DNA from: Aquirhabdus sp.
Lineage (GTDB): Bacteria; Pseudomonadota; Gammaproteobacteria; Pseudomonadales; Moraxellaceae
DNA length: 11,265 nt
Reading direction: 5' to 3'
NCBI GenBank assembly: GCA_030151145.1
Contig: JASLEL010000258.1
Coordinates: 1-11,265, forward strand
Shown: one piece after another, positions 1 through 5,948 of the stretch
How the letters are laid out: each line of letters opens with the position of its first letter
Numbering within the stretch: the stretch's first letter is position 1
Program-made: the position numbers and the translations under genes
Notes under the pieces: model-generated
Database searches by the model: none
What the model was told of the DNA's origin: nothing
The model's input: only the letters and a program-made list of their open reading frames with translations

Positions 1-1
1 C

Positions 2-70
2 GCAAGTGCAGCTAAGTCTTTAATCAGTAAAAACTATTTAGATATTCGCTCTACTGATGAACTTTTTTGA
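2..70 (+). CDS. possible 3' end of an unidentified gene (partial)
   Basis: An open frame of 22 codons enters from the left edge and stops at TGA 68-70. The visible C-terminal residues read ASAAKSLISKNYLDIR then STDELF, a plausible soluble protein end with a charged tail. The other two forward frames hit stops within about 25 bases. A gene ending here would converge on argH, which fits the two-way terminator at 193-222. An open stretch this short can occur by chance, so the call is weak. I cannot name the protein. The 120 bases after the stop are AT-rich and I see no gene in them. Confidence 0.3.
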   Translation, partial: ASAAKSLISKNYLDIRSTDELF

Positions 71-192
71 TTTTTTCGGTGTTTTCATTCTCCAAAATCA
101 GCCAGCCAGCGTCTGCTACTCGCCATACTGCCCTTTTTGCTGAAATCCACGCCATTCTTTCGTGTTACACCGCGCCAAAATCCACTGAAAAC

Positions 193-222
193 AAAAAAGG
201 ACCGCTGACGCGATCCTTTTTT
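193..222. terminator. bidirectional rho-independent terminator
   Basis: AAAAAAGGA at 193-201 pairs with TCCTTTTTT at 214-222. The stem continues past one C/A mismatch with CGC/GCG around a TGAC loop. A run of six A on the left and six T on the right makes it work in both directions: reading leftward it ends argH about 40 bases after its stop codon, and reading rightward it would stop transcripts from the partial gene at the left edge. Confidence 0.85.
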
Positions 223-262
223 AGGCTCTAGCTGGGCTTTTTGAAAGCCTCGCTTTTTAAAC

Positions 263-1720
263 TTAACCCAGCAGCGCCAGCAAGCGTGCTTCAGCACGCG
301 CAATCGCGTCACGAACTTGTACCGGTGCAGTCCCGCCGAAATGATTGCGCGCAGCAACCGAACCTTCCAGTGTCAACACCATCAAGACGTCCTCCTCAAT
401 CAAAGGAGAGAACTGCTGCAGTTCTGTCAGCGACAGCTCCGACAGATCACGTTGCTCACGCACACCCAGCGCCACCGCTTTACCGACGATCTCATGTGCA
501 TCGCGAAAAGGGATGTTCTTTTTCACCAGATAATCCGCCAGATCGGTCGCGGTCGAGAATCCACGCAGCGCGGCTTCTTTCATCACGTCGATGTTCGGCA
601 CCAGTGCCGGAATCATGTCCGCAAAGGCCAGCAGACTGCCACGTACGGTGTCGATGGCATCAAACAGCGGCTCTTTGTCTTCCTGATTGTCTTTGTTATA
701 GGCCAGCGGTTGGCCTTTCATAAGCGTCAGCAAGCTCATGAGATCGCCATAGACCCGACCCGTCTTACCACGGATCAATTCCGGCACATCTGGGTTCTTC
801 TTCTGTGGCATGATGGATGAGCCCGTACAGAAACGGTCTGGGATCTGGACAAAGCGGAACTGCGCCGAAGTCCACAGGACGAGTTCCTCACTGATCCGCG
901 ACAGATGCATCATGATAAGGGAGGCTGCACTGGTGAACTCGATGGCGAAGTCTCGATCCGACACCGCATCCAGCGAGTTTTCACAGACGGCTTCAAAGCC
1001 GAGCAGCTCTGCCGTATAAGCACGGTTAATCGGATAAGTGGTGCCTGCCAGCGCCGCCGAACCCAGCGGTAGACGGTTGACCCGGCGGCGCAGATCAATC
1101 AGACGCTCACCGTCACGCAGCAGCATCTCAAACCAAGCCAGCAAATGATGACCAAAAGTCACGGGCTGTGCAGTCTGCAGATGAGTAAAGCCCGGCATGA
1201 TGGTATCGCTGTGCTTGGCAGCAAGGCTCAGAATGCCCTGCTCCAGTTTTGCCAGCAGTTTCAGCAGCGCATCGACTTCATCGCGCAGGTAGAGGCGGAT
1301 ATCGGTCGCCACTTGATCGTTACGGCTGCGTCCGGTATGAAGTTTCTTACCGGTAATGCCGATCAGGTTGGTCAGGCGATGCTCGATGTTCATGTGCACA
1401 TCTTCAAGGTCGATGCGCCACTCAAAGCGACCGGCCTCAATATCGTCTTTAATGCTGGTCAAACCACGGATGATGTCATCACGTTCAGCATTCGTGAGGA
1501 CACCGACCGACGCCAGCATGGTGGCATGCGCGATCGAGCCCTGAATATCCTGACGATACAAGCGCTGGTCAAACTGGACAGATGCGGTAAACTCAGCGAC
1601 AAAGGCATCGGTTGCTTCACTGAAGCGGCCGCCCCACATACCAGAAGCTTCGGGTTGCGGTGTGCCCGCAGGGGATGAGGTGTGATCTAAAGGAGTATGG
1701 GCAGGTGTGGTCATCGTCAT
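263..1720 (-). CDS. argH: argininosuccinate lyase
   Basis: Cytoplasmic enzyme that splits argininosuccinate into arginine and fumarate, the last step of arginine biosynthesis; member of the fumarase/aspartase superfamily and expected to be a homotetramer. The family signature GSSIMPQKKNPD lies near residues 300-311, with HTGRSRNDQVATD and the catalytic-histidine segment MPGFTHLQTAQPV further N-terminal. The length, about 485 residues, is normal. The start is chosen at ATG 1720 (MTMTTPAH); ATG 1714 two codons on is equally possible, and neither has a clear ribosome binding site. Longer readings would run through the extended -10 promoter at 1747-1755 and are unlikely. The first 25 or so residues before GMWGGRF are an unconserved leader rich in Thr and Pro. 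The start overlaps the proposed start of the divergent algZ. Confidence 0.95.
   Translation of the reverse strand: MTMTTPAHTPLDHTSSPAGTPQPEASGMWGGRFSEATDAFVAEFTASVQFDQRLYRQDIQGSIAHATMLASVGVLTNAERDDIIRGLTSIKDDIEAGRFEWRIDLEDVHMNIEHRLTNLIGITGKKLHTGRSRNDQVATDIRLYLRDEVDALLKLLAKLEQGILSLAAKHSDTIMPGFTHLQTAQPVTFGHHLLAWFEMLLRDGERLIDLRRRVNRLPLGSAALAGTTYPINRAYTAELLGFEAVCENSLDAVSDRDFAIEFTSAASLIMMHLSRISEELVLWTSAQFRFVQIPDRFCTGSSIMPQKKNPDVPELIRGKTGRVYGDLMSLLTLMKGQPLAYNKDNQEDKEPLFDAIDTVRGSLLAFADMIPALVPNIDVMKEAALRGFSTATDLADYLVKKNIPFRDAHEIVGKAVALGVREQRDLSELSLTELQQFSPLIEEDVLMVLTLEGSVAARNHFGGTAPVQVRDAIARAEARLLALLG
1689..1695 (+). promoter_or_regulatory. ribosome binding site deciding the algZ start
   Basis: AAAGGAG lies 9 bases before an in-frame GTG at 1705. 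It is the only strong Shine-Dalgarno sequence near the algZ N-terminus, which favours GTG 1705 over the in-frame ATG codons at 1660 and 1675 or a later GTG at 1807. It is embedded in the antisense of the first codons of argH. Confidence 0.5.
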
Positions 1721-2895
1721 CAGTACGCAAACGCAAAATAAAGACCAGTATAGCAAATCCTGTGCAGCAAACAGAGAGTCCCGGCACAACCGATCCGGCA
1801 GCAACCGTGATTGGTGCTGATGCTGACCCACACGCCGTATTTTTTCTGCCAAGTCTTATTCAGACAGGTCCGCTGCTGCGTCTCATGATCATCACCAGCG
1901 TACTGGCCGTGCTCTTGGTGCTGGTACCTGCGCATACTCTGGCAGAATTTTCCGCTGACCGGCTGTTTGCCTACCTGCTCTTCATGAACTGGTGCACCGC
2001 CAGCTTTGCGATCATCACGGACTGGATACGCCCGTATTTATTGCAACTACACCGGATACAGGCGGCGTTGCTGTGTATCGTGCTGATCGATGTGATCGTG
2101 GTGGCATCGACTCTCGTCGTCCATCAGATCCAGAGCGCCATGCATCTGATCACGATCACCCGCCACGACCTGATCGCACAATGCACGCATAATTTCCTGC
2201 TGACAACGCTCATCAGCAGCGTCCTGCTGCACTATCTCTATGTCCGAGAGCAGCTCGTACTGCGTGAGCGGGCCGAGTTGTTTGCACGGCTGGATACCCT
2301 GCAAGCCCGTATTCGTCCGCATTTTTTGTTTAACTCCATGAATACCCTATTGTCGCTGATCGAAACCGATCCGCGCCGGGCCAGTATCGTCGTAGAAGAC
2401 CTCTCCGCGCTGTTTCGCGCCAGCCTGAAAAAATCCGGCATGGTCACCCTGCAGGAAGAAGTCCGGCTGTGCAAACGTTATCTGGCGATTGAATCCCTGC
2501 GCCTTGCTGAGCGGCTGCAAGTCGAATGGCATGTGTTGGAAGACCCTTTACTGGAAATGATCCGCATTCCCTCACTCACGCTGCAGCCGCTGATCGAGAA
2601 CGCCATCATTCATGGTATCGAACCCAGCAGCCGCCCCAGCCTGATTTCTATCCTCACCGAATGGGACGGTGACGAAGTCAAGATCGTCGTCACCAACCCC
2701 ATCCCGATCACTCACAACGCCGCACACCACAGCCATCAGCAGCGCCAGCCGGGTAATCAGATGGCACTCAACAACATCCATGAACGCCTGCAAGCCCACT
2801 ACGGTCCGACGGCACGGCTCAGCACCCACCGCGGGCAAGATTTCTTTACCGCCTACCTCAGCTACCCCTACTCAACGCAACCCCGTCTATCCTGA
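1705..2895 (+). CDS. algZ: sensor histidine kinase, AlgZ/FimS (LytS-type)
   Basis: Inner-membrane sensor kinase that would pair with the AlgR regulator downstream; in Pseudomonas the pair controls alginate, type IV pilus motility and virulence genes. About 396 residues from GTG 1705. A variable N-terminus of about 45 residues leads to FFLPSL, then four hydrophobic helices (starting LLRLMIITSV, RLFAYLLFMN, IQAALLCIVL and HNFLLTTLIS) and a short charged coiled region. The His_kinase box RIRPHFLFNSMNTLL follows with the likely phospho-histidine at residue 206, and an N-box LQPLIENAIIHG has Asn 299. The G-box is weak: it reads GNQMALNNIHERL, without the usual glycine pair, as is common in this non-classical family. 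The exact start is uncertain (GTG 1807 would remove the variable N-terminus). The gene overlaps argH by 16 bases head to head. Confidence 0.85.
   Translation: MWSSSSVRKRKIKTSIANPVQQTESPGTTDPAATVIGADADPHAVFFLPSLIQTGPLLRLMIITSVLAVLLVLVPAHTLAEFSADRLFAYLLFMNWCTASFAIITDWIRPYLLQLHRIQAALLCIVLIDVIVVASTLVVHQIQSAMHLITITRHDLIAQCTHNFLLTTLISSVLLHYLYVREQLVLRERAELFARLDTLQARIRPHFLFNSMNTLLSLIETDPRRASIVVEDLSALFRASLKKSGMVTLQEEVRLCKRYLAIESLRLAERLQVEWHVLEDPLLEMIRIPSLTLQPLIENAIIHGIEPSSRPSLISILTEWDGDEVKIVVTNPIPITHNAAHHSHQQRQPGNQMALNNIHERLQAHYGPTARLSTHRGQDFFTAYLSYPYSTQPRLS
1747..1755 (-). promoter_or_regulatory. extended -10 promoter for argH
   Basis: On the reverse strand the bases read TGCTATACT, an extended -10 element (TGn then TATACT). 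No good -35 hexamer sits 17 bases upstream, which extended -10 promoters tolerate. Transcription would begin about 7 bases on, near 1740, giving a 5' leader of about 20 bases to the ATG at 1720. The element lies inside the algZ coding sequence. Confidence 0.5.
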
Positions 2896-2956
2896 TCAGA
2901 ATCAAGTCGTTGTAGACGACAACTCATGTACAAAATTGCACTATAACAATACAGAT

Positions 2957-2983
2957 TTGATTTTCCAGTGCAGAATATATACT
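2957..2983 (+). promoter_or_regulatory. weak promoter candidate upstream of algR
   Basis: TTGATT (2957-2962) and TATACT (2978-2983) resemble -35 and -10 boxes, but the spacer is only 15 bases. The -10 sits in a near-palindrome TATAC-T-GTATA (2978-2988) that could instead be a protein binding site. If used, it would give a leader of about 260 bases before algR and would cover the small ORF at 3031. Confidence 0.3.
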
Positions 2984-3030
2984 GTATACGCTGAGGCAGT
3001 TCTAAACTGAAACCTCAAAATCATCATGTT

Positions 3031-3171
3031 ATGCTATTTTTTCGTGATGTAGTTGAAAAAATACAGATTAAAAGCCATTTCACGGATGAGCCATGGATGC
3101 ATCTGCAAGATATCTGTGCAGCAGGTACGATCCAGTTGCCAAAAGCACAAGTTTTTGTGGTTGAATTTTAA
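3031..3171 (+). CDS. small hypothetical ORF, 46 codons
   Basis: ATG 3031 to TAA 3169-3171 encodes 46 residues beginning MLFFRDVVEKIQIKSHF and continuing TDEPWMHLQDICAAG, then TIQLPKAQVFVVEF. The composition (mixed charged, hydrophobic and aromatic residues, Trp, Pro) looks more like a real protein or the remnant of one than random AT-rich translation. However, there is no recognisable ribosome binding site before the ATG, and I do not know the family. It may be a decayed 3' fragment of a larger gene, because the frame has no strong start of its own, or it may simply be non-coding leader of algR. Confidence 0.25.
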   Translation: MLFFRDVVEKIQIKSHFTDEPWMHLQDICAAGTIQLPKAQVFVVEF

Positions 3172-3226
3172 ACAAAAGAACTCCATCGTCATACCAAGGC
3201 ACCCGGAGTTTTGAAAAACTAAAAAG

Positions 3227-3250
3227 GGAATAGGGATATTCCAGGAGGAG
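3227..3250 (+). promoter_or_regulatory. GNRA hairpin joined to the algR ribosome binding site
   Basis: GGAATA (3227-3232) pairs perfectly with TATTCC (3237-3242) around a GGGA loop, a member of the stable GNRA class. The stem is immediately followed by the strong purine-rich site AGGAGGAG (3243-3250), two bases before ATG 3253. Such a structure could hold the site open, block ribosome loading when extended, or protect the message 5' side. The function is inferred; the pairing and the site are seen. Confidence 0.5.
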
Positions 3251-3252
3251 CT

Positions 3253-3999
3253 ATGAACGTTCTGATTTGCGACGACGAACCGCTGGGCAGGGAACGTCTG
3301 AGTCGACTGGTGACTGAAGCTGGGCATCAAGTGATTGGAGAAGCCGCCAATGGCCGCGAAGCCGTCAGCAAAGTGAATCAGTTTCACCCCGATGTACTGC
3401 TGCTGGATGTCCGCATGCCAGAAATGGACGGGATTGCCTGTGCAGATGCACTGACCGGTCTTGATCACCCTCCGGCTGTCATTTTTGTCACCGCATCCGA
3501 TCAGCACGCCATCGAAGCCTTCAAAAAACAAGCCATCGGCTATCTGCTCAAGCCCGTGAACCGCGAAGACCTGTACGACGCGCTCACCCGAGCCAGTCGC
3601 CTGAATGCCGCCCAGCTCAATCAGCTGCATGCCGCCAATGAATCCAGCACACCCGCACCCGGCTCCCAGCGTCAGCACATCATCGCCCGCACCCATCGTG
3701 GTATGGAGCTGATACCGCTGGAAAACATCTACTATTTCCTCGCCGATCAAAAATACATCACCGTTCGCCATACAGGCGGTGAAGTACTGATCGACGAAAC
3801 ACTGAAGGATCTGGAGTCCGAATTCGGTGACCGTTTCATTCGCGTCCATCGCAATGCACTGCTCGCCATCTCCTATCTGGAAGGCATCGAAATGATCGCC
3901 GCCGGTCAATATCAGGTCCGTTTCCGTGGTATTGATGAACGTTTAGCCATCAGCCGTCGCCATTTGCCCCTATTAAAAGATAAAATGCACATGCTCTAG
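3253..3999 (+). CDS. algR: LytTR-family response regulator AlgR
   Basis: Cytoplasmic DNA-binding response regulator, the expected partner of the AlgZ kinase upstream. Receiver domain at residues 1-118 with the acidic pair D7 D8, phospho-acceptor D52 in LLLDVRMPEMDG, T80 in FVTASD and K100 in LLKPVN, all present. A short Ala/Pro/Ser linker (about 119-138) leads to a LytTR DNA-binding domain at about 139-245, recognisable by ENIYYFLADQKYITV, RFIRVHRNALLAI and LAISRRHL. The length of 248 residues is normal for AlgR. Start at ATG 3253 with AGGAGGAG just upstream. In Pseudomonas AlgR acts on alginate, rhamnolipid and type IV pilus genes; which genes it controls here cannot be read from the window. 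Confidence 0.93.
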   Translation: MNVLICDDEPLGRERLSRLVTEAGHQVIGEAANGREAVSKVNQFHPDVLLLDVRMPEMDGIACADALTGLDHPPAVIFVTASDQHAIEAFKKQAIGYLLKPVNREDLYDALTRASRLNAAQLNQLHAANESSTPAPGSQRQHIIARTHRGMELIPLENIYYFLADQKYITVRHTGGEVLIDETLKDLESEFGDRFIRVHRNALLAISYLEGIEMIAAGQYQVRFRGIDERLAISRRHLPLLKDKMHML

Positions 4000-4046
4000 T
4001 CAGATCTTTGGGCTAAGTGGCATTGTACCCCTGATTTTATCATCCT

Positions 4047-4080
4047 CATCCGCGCATCGGCTCCTGCTGATGCGCGGATG
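4047..4080 (+). repeat. 12-bp perfect inverted repeat before hemC
   Basis: CATCCGCGCATC (4047-4058) and GATGCGCGGATG (4069-4080) are perfect complements separated by 10 bases (GGCTCCTGCT). The transcript would fold into a very stable GC-rich hairpin in the 103-base gap between algR and hemC. No T run follows, so it is not a standard intrinsic terminator on the forward strand. It may limit read-through, stabilise an RNA end, or act as a binding site. It ends 22 bases before the chosen hemC start. Confidence 0.7.
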
Positions 4081-4102
4081 GCGTATCTGGATCACCTCAC
4101 CC

Positions 4103-5047
4103 ATGACATCCGCTCGCGCTACCCTCAAGATCGCCACCCGCCAAAGCCCGCTCGCCCTGTGGCAGGCCAATTACATCAAAGACACCTTAAGTGCCCGCTA
4201 CCCAGAGCTTGAGATCACCTTGGTTACCATGGTGACCCAAGGCGACAAGATTCTGGATACCGCCCTGTCCAAGATCGGTGGCAAAGGCCTATTTGTTAAA
4301 GAGCTTGAGCAGGCGCTCTTTGATGGGCGTGCGGATCTCGCAGTCCACTCCATGAAAGACGTGCCGATGACACTGCCAGACGGACTGGCACTTCCCGTGA
4401 TCTGTACCCGGGAAAATCCCAGCGATGCCTTAGTCTCCCATCACTATGCCCGACTCGCAGACCTCCCGCAGGGTGCACGCGTCGGTACCTCCAGCCTACG
4501 CCGTGCCTGCCAGCTCAAATATCTGCGTCCAGATCTCGTGATTCAGGATTTACGCGGCAATGTCGGCACCCGCCTATCCAAACTTGATGCCGGGCTCTAC
4601 GACGCCATCATCCTTGCCAGCGCCGGACTCATCCGTCTGGGGCTGCAGGATCGCATCCGCGAGGAACTCGACACGGCTGCGCTCCTGCCAGCGGTCGGCC
4701 AAGGCGCACTGGGACTGGAATGCCGTAGCGGAGATACCCGTGTGCTTGATTATCTCTCCTCACTCAACGACCCCGAGACCAGCATCTGCGTACGCGCCGA
4801 GCGCGCCTTCAATCATCGCCTCATGGGCGGCTGTCAGGTGCCGATCGCTGGGTTTGCCGTGCTGGAAGGCGATCAGCTCTGGCTGCGCGGTCGGGTCGGC
4901 AGTCTCGATGGCAAAACCTTGCTTAAAGATCAAATCCGAGGCCATGCCGCTGACGCAGAAAGTCTGGGCGAAACACTCGCCTCGCTGCTGCTCGGTCAGG
5001 GCGCTGATCGTCTGCTGGCAGAGCTGCATAGCCCGCAGAAGGATTAA
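4103..5047 (+). CDS. hemC: porphobilinogen deaminase (hydroxymethylbilane synthase)
   Basis: Cytoplasmic enzyme that joins four porphobilinogen units into the linear tetrapyrrole hydroxymethylbilane. Family segments in order: TLKIATRQSPLALWQ, VTQGDKIL, KGLFVKELEQAL, DLAVHSMKDVP with the catalytic Asp, GTSSLRRACQL, DLRGNVGTRL, and LMGGCQVPIAG, whose Cys 244 carries the dipyrromethane cofactor. From ATG 4103 the protein has 314 residues, close to the usual length. An in-frame ATG at 4070 would add 11 residues unlike the family and lies inside the inverted repeat, so I prefer 4103, although neither start has a strong ribosome binding site. First gene of the heme block, ending 12 bases before hemD. 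Confidence 0.96.
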   Translation: MTSARATLKIATRQSPLALWQANYIKDTLSARYPELEITLVTMVTQGDKILDTALSKIGGKGLFVKELEQALFDGRADLAVHSMKDVPMTLPDGLALPVICTRENPSDALVSHHYARLADLPQGARVGTSSLRRACQLKYLRPDLVIQDLRGNVGTRLSKLDAGLYDAIILASAGLIRLGLQDRIREELDTAALLPAVGQGALGLECRSGDTRVLDYLSSLNDPETSICVRAERAFNHRLMGGCQVPIAGFAVLEGDQLWLRGRVGSLDGKTLLKDQIRGHAADAESLGETLASLLLGQGADRLLAELHSPQKD

Positions 5048-5059
5048 TGGTGTCGCACC

Positions 5060-5896
5060 ATGACCGATGCCCTGCCAACCTTCCTCAACACCCGCCCACC
5101 AGAGCGCAGCCAGCCACTGACTGCGCTGCTGTCGCAGCATGGCTGGCAGGTGATCGAACTTCCTTTACTCGAATTAGTACCGCGCGCCCTCAGCGCGGAC
5201 GAAACCACGGCGCTGGATCGGCTTGCACATGGCTTTGGCAAGGTCGGCAAGATCAACGTCATTATCGTGGTCAGCCCTACTGCCGCAACGCTGGGATTAG
5301 CCGCACTGCACGCCCGGAGCATCACGGCAGATCTGCTGCCTTTGTCATGGCTTGCCGTCGGTCAGGGGACTGCAGATGTCCTCAAAACCGCAGGGATCGA
5401 AGCCCATTTACCCACACTTGAGACCAGCGAAGGATTAATTGCCAGTCCGATGCTTACGGCGCTTGAGTCTGGAGATACTGCGATGATCTGGCGCGGCAAT
5501 GGCGGACGCGAGCTGGTGCAGCAGCATCTGTTTGCACAGGGCGTCAACCTTGAAATCATTAATTTTTATCAGCGCCAGCTTCCCGCATCCAGCCAGCAAT
5601 TCTGGAGCGAACATTGGGGCAATCAGCAAAGTCCAGATAAAAAAAAAGACACACCGTGGCCTGACATTGTGCTATTAAGTAGCGGCGAGTCATGGCGATA
5701 TTGGCAAAAGCTGGCGGGGCCGCGCACCTTTGACCCCTGGTTTTTAGTGCTGGGAGAGCGTCTCTGGCAAGCACTACAGCCCCACACCACACGCCTGTCA
5801 CAGCTCCAGCGTCTGCAGCCGCTGCATATCCTTCAGACCCTCGAGGGCCTTGATTTAACTACGATAAGGATTCCGCATGTCCATACAGATGATTAA
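5060..5896 (+). CDS. hemD: uroporphyrinogen-III synthase
   Basis: Cytoplasmic enzyme that closes hydroxymethylbilane with inversion of ring D to give uroporphyrinogen III, the branch point to heme and siroheme or cobalamin. This family is poorly conserved; the call rests on the N-terminal NTRPPERSQPL, on VVSPTAATLGLAAL, AVGQGTADVLKTAG, GLIASPML, IWRGNGGRELV and LLSSGESWRYW in the expected order for the two lobes, on the length (278 residues, slightly long), and on its position directly after hemC. A polar stretch around QQSPDKKKDTPWPD looks like a surface-loop insertion. The ribosome binding site is weak, so translation is probably coupled to hemC. The last 20 bases overlap a separate small ORF leading into hemX. 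Confidence 0.88.
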   Translation: MTDALPTFLNTRPPERSQPLTALLSQHGWQVIELPLLELVPRALSADETTALDRLAHGFGKVGKINVIIVVSPTAATLGLAALHARSITADLLPLSWLAVGQGTADVLKTAGIEAHLPTLETSEGLIASPMLTALESGDTAMIWRGNGGRELVQQHLFAQGVNLEIINFYQRQLPASSQQFWSEHWGNQQSPDKKKDTPWPDIVLLSSGESWRYWQKLAGPRTFDPWFLVLGERLWQALQPHTTRLSQLQRLQPLHILQTLEGLDLTTIRIPHVHTDD

Positions 5897-5948
5897 CGCC
5901 TCTGATGCCTTACTTCAGCATCACTGCGTATGCAGGAGTGCCGCATGA
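5877..5948 (+). CDS. candidate leader peptide of hemX, 23 codons
   Basis: AAGGA (5866-5870) lies 6 bases before ATG 5877, a better ribosome binding site than those of hemC or hemD. The frame starts inside the end of hemD in another phase, reads MSIQMINASDALLQ then HHCVCRSAA, and stops at TGA 5946-5948, sharing ATGA with the hemX start at 5945. This is the layout of a translated leader coupled to the next gene. The HHCVC cluster near its end could bind metal or heme, which would be notable in a heme operon, but that is speculation. It could also be an unplanned by-product of sequence needed for hemD. Confidence 0.4.
   Translation: MSIQMINASDALLQHHCVCRSAA

Larger units (their letters stand above)
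2896..3252 (+). other. AT-rich gap between algZ and algR
   Basis: This 357-base gap is much more AT-rich than both flanking genes. From left to right it holds a small imperfect hairpin (GTTGT 2909-2913 with ACAAC 2919-2923, no T run), a weak promoter candidate around 2957-2983, a 46-codon ORF (3031-3171), an AACTCC/GGAGTT pairing (3179-3184 with 3205-3210, long loop, followed by TT), and the hairpin plus ribosome binding site just before algR. A two-component pair is usually packed more tightly, so the gap suggests separate control of algR, an inserted piece of DNA, or both. Confidence 0.6.

Noticed and set aside
85..357. Reverse-strand 90-codon frame at the argH 3' end
   Set aside because: It overlaps the argH C-terminus in another frame, runs through the terminator, and is full of Arg/Lys/Trp in a way typical of non-coding translation.
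1145..1678. Forward-strand open frame of 177 codons opposite argH
   Set aside because: Antisense shadow of a clear argH gene; no ribosome binding site or domain. The frames at 241-723 and 317-820 were rejected for the same reason.
2909..2923. GTTGT/ACAAC hairpin just after algZ as a terminator
   Set aside because: Five base pairs with no T run; too weak.
2982..3001. LexA-like box (CTG...CAG) in the algR leader
   Set aside because: The spacing between CTG and CAG is 12 bases rather than 10 and the centre is not AT-alternating.
3179..3212. AACTCC/GGAGTT pairing followed by TT as a terminator before algR
   Set aside because: The stem is only 6 bp, the loop 20 bases and the T run short; I would not call it a terminator without RNA data.
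3034..3909. Reverse-strand open frame of 291 codons opposite algR
   Set aside because: It mirrors the algR coding sequence and its leader; the translation resembles no family, and algR on the forward strand has every expected motif.
5047..5421. Frame starting at an ATG overlapping the hemC stop (TAATG)
   Set aside because: The start overlap looks like translational coupling, but the product is Arg/Pro-rich and unlike HemD, whose real frame begins at 5060.
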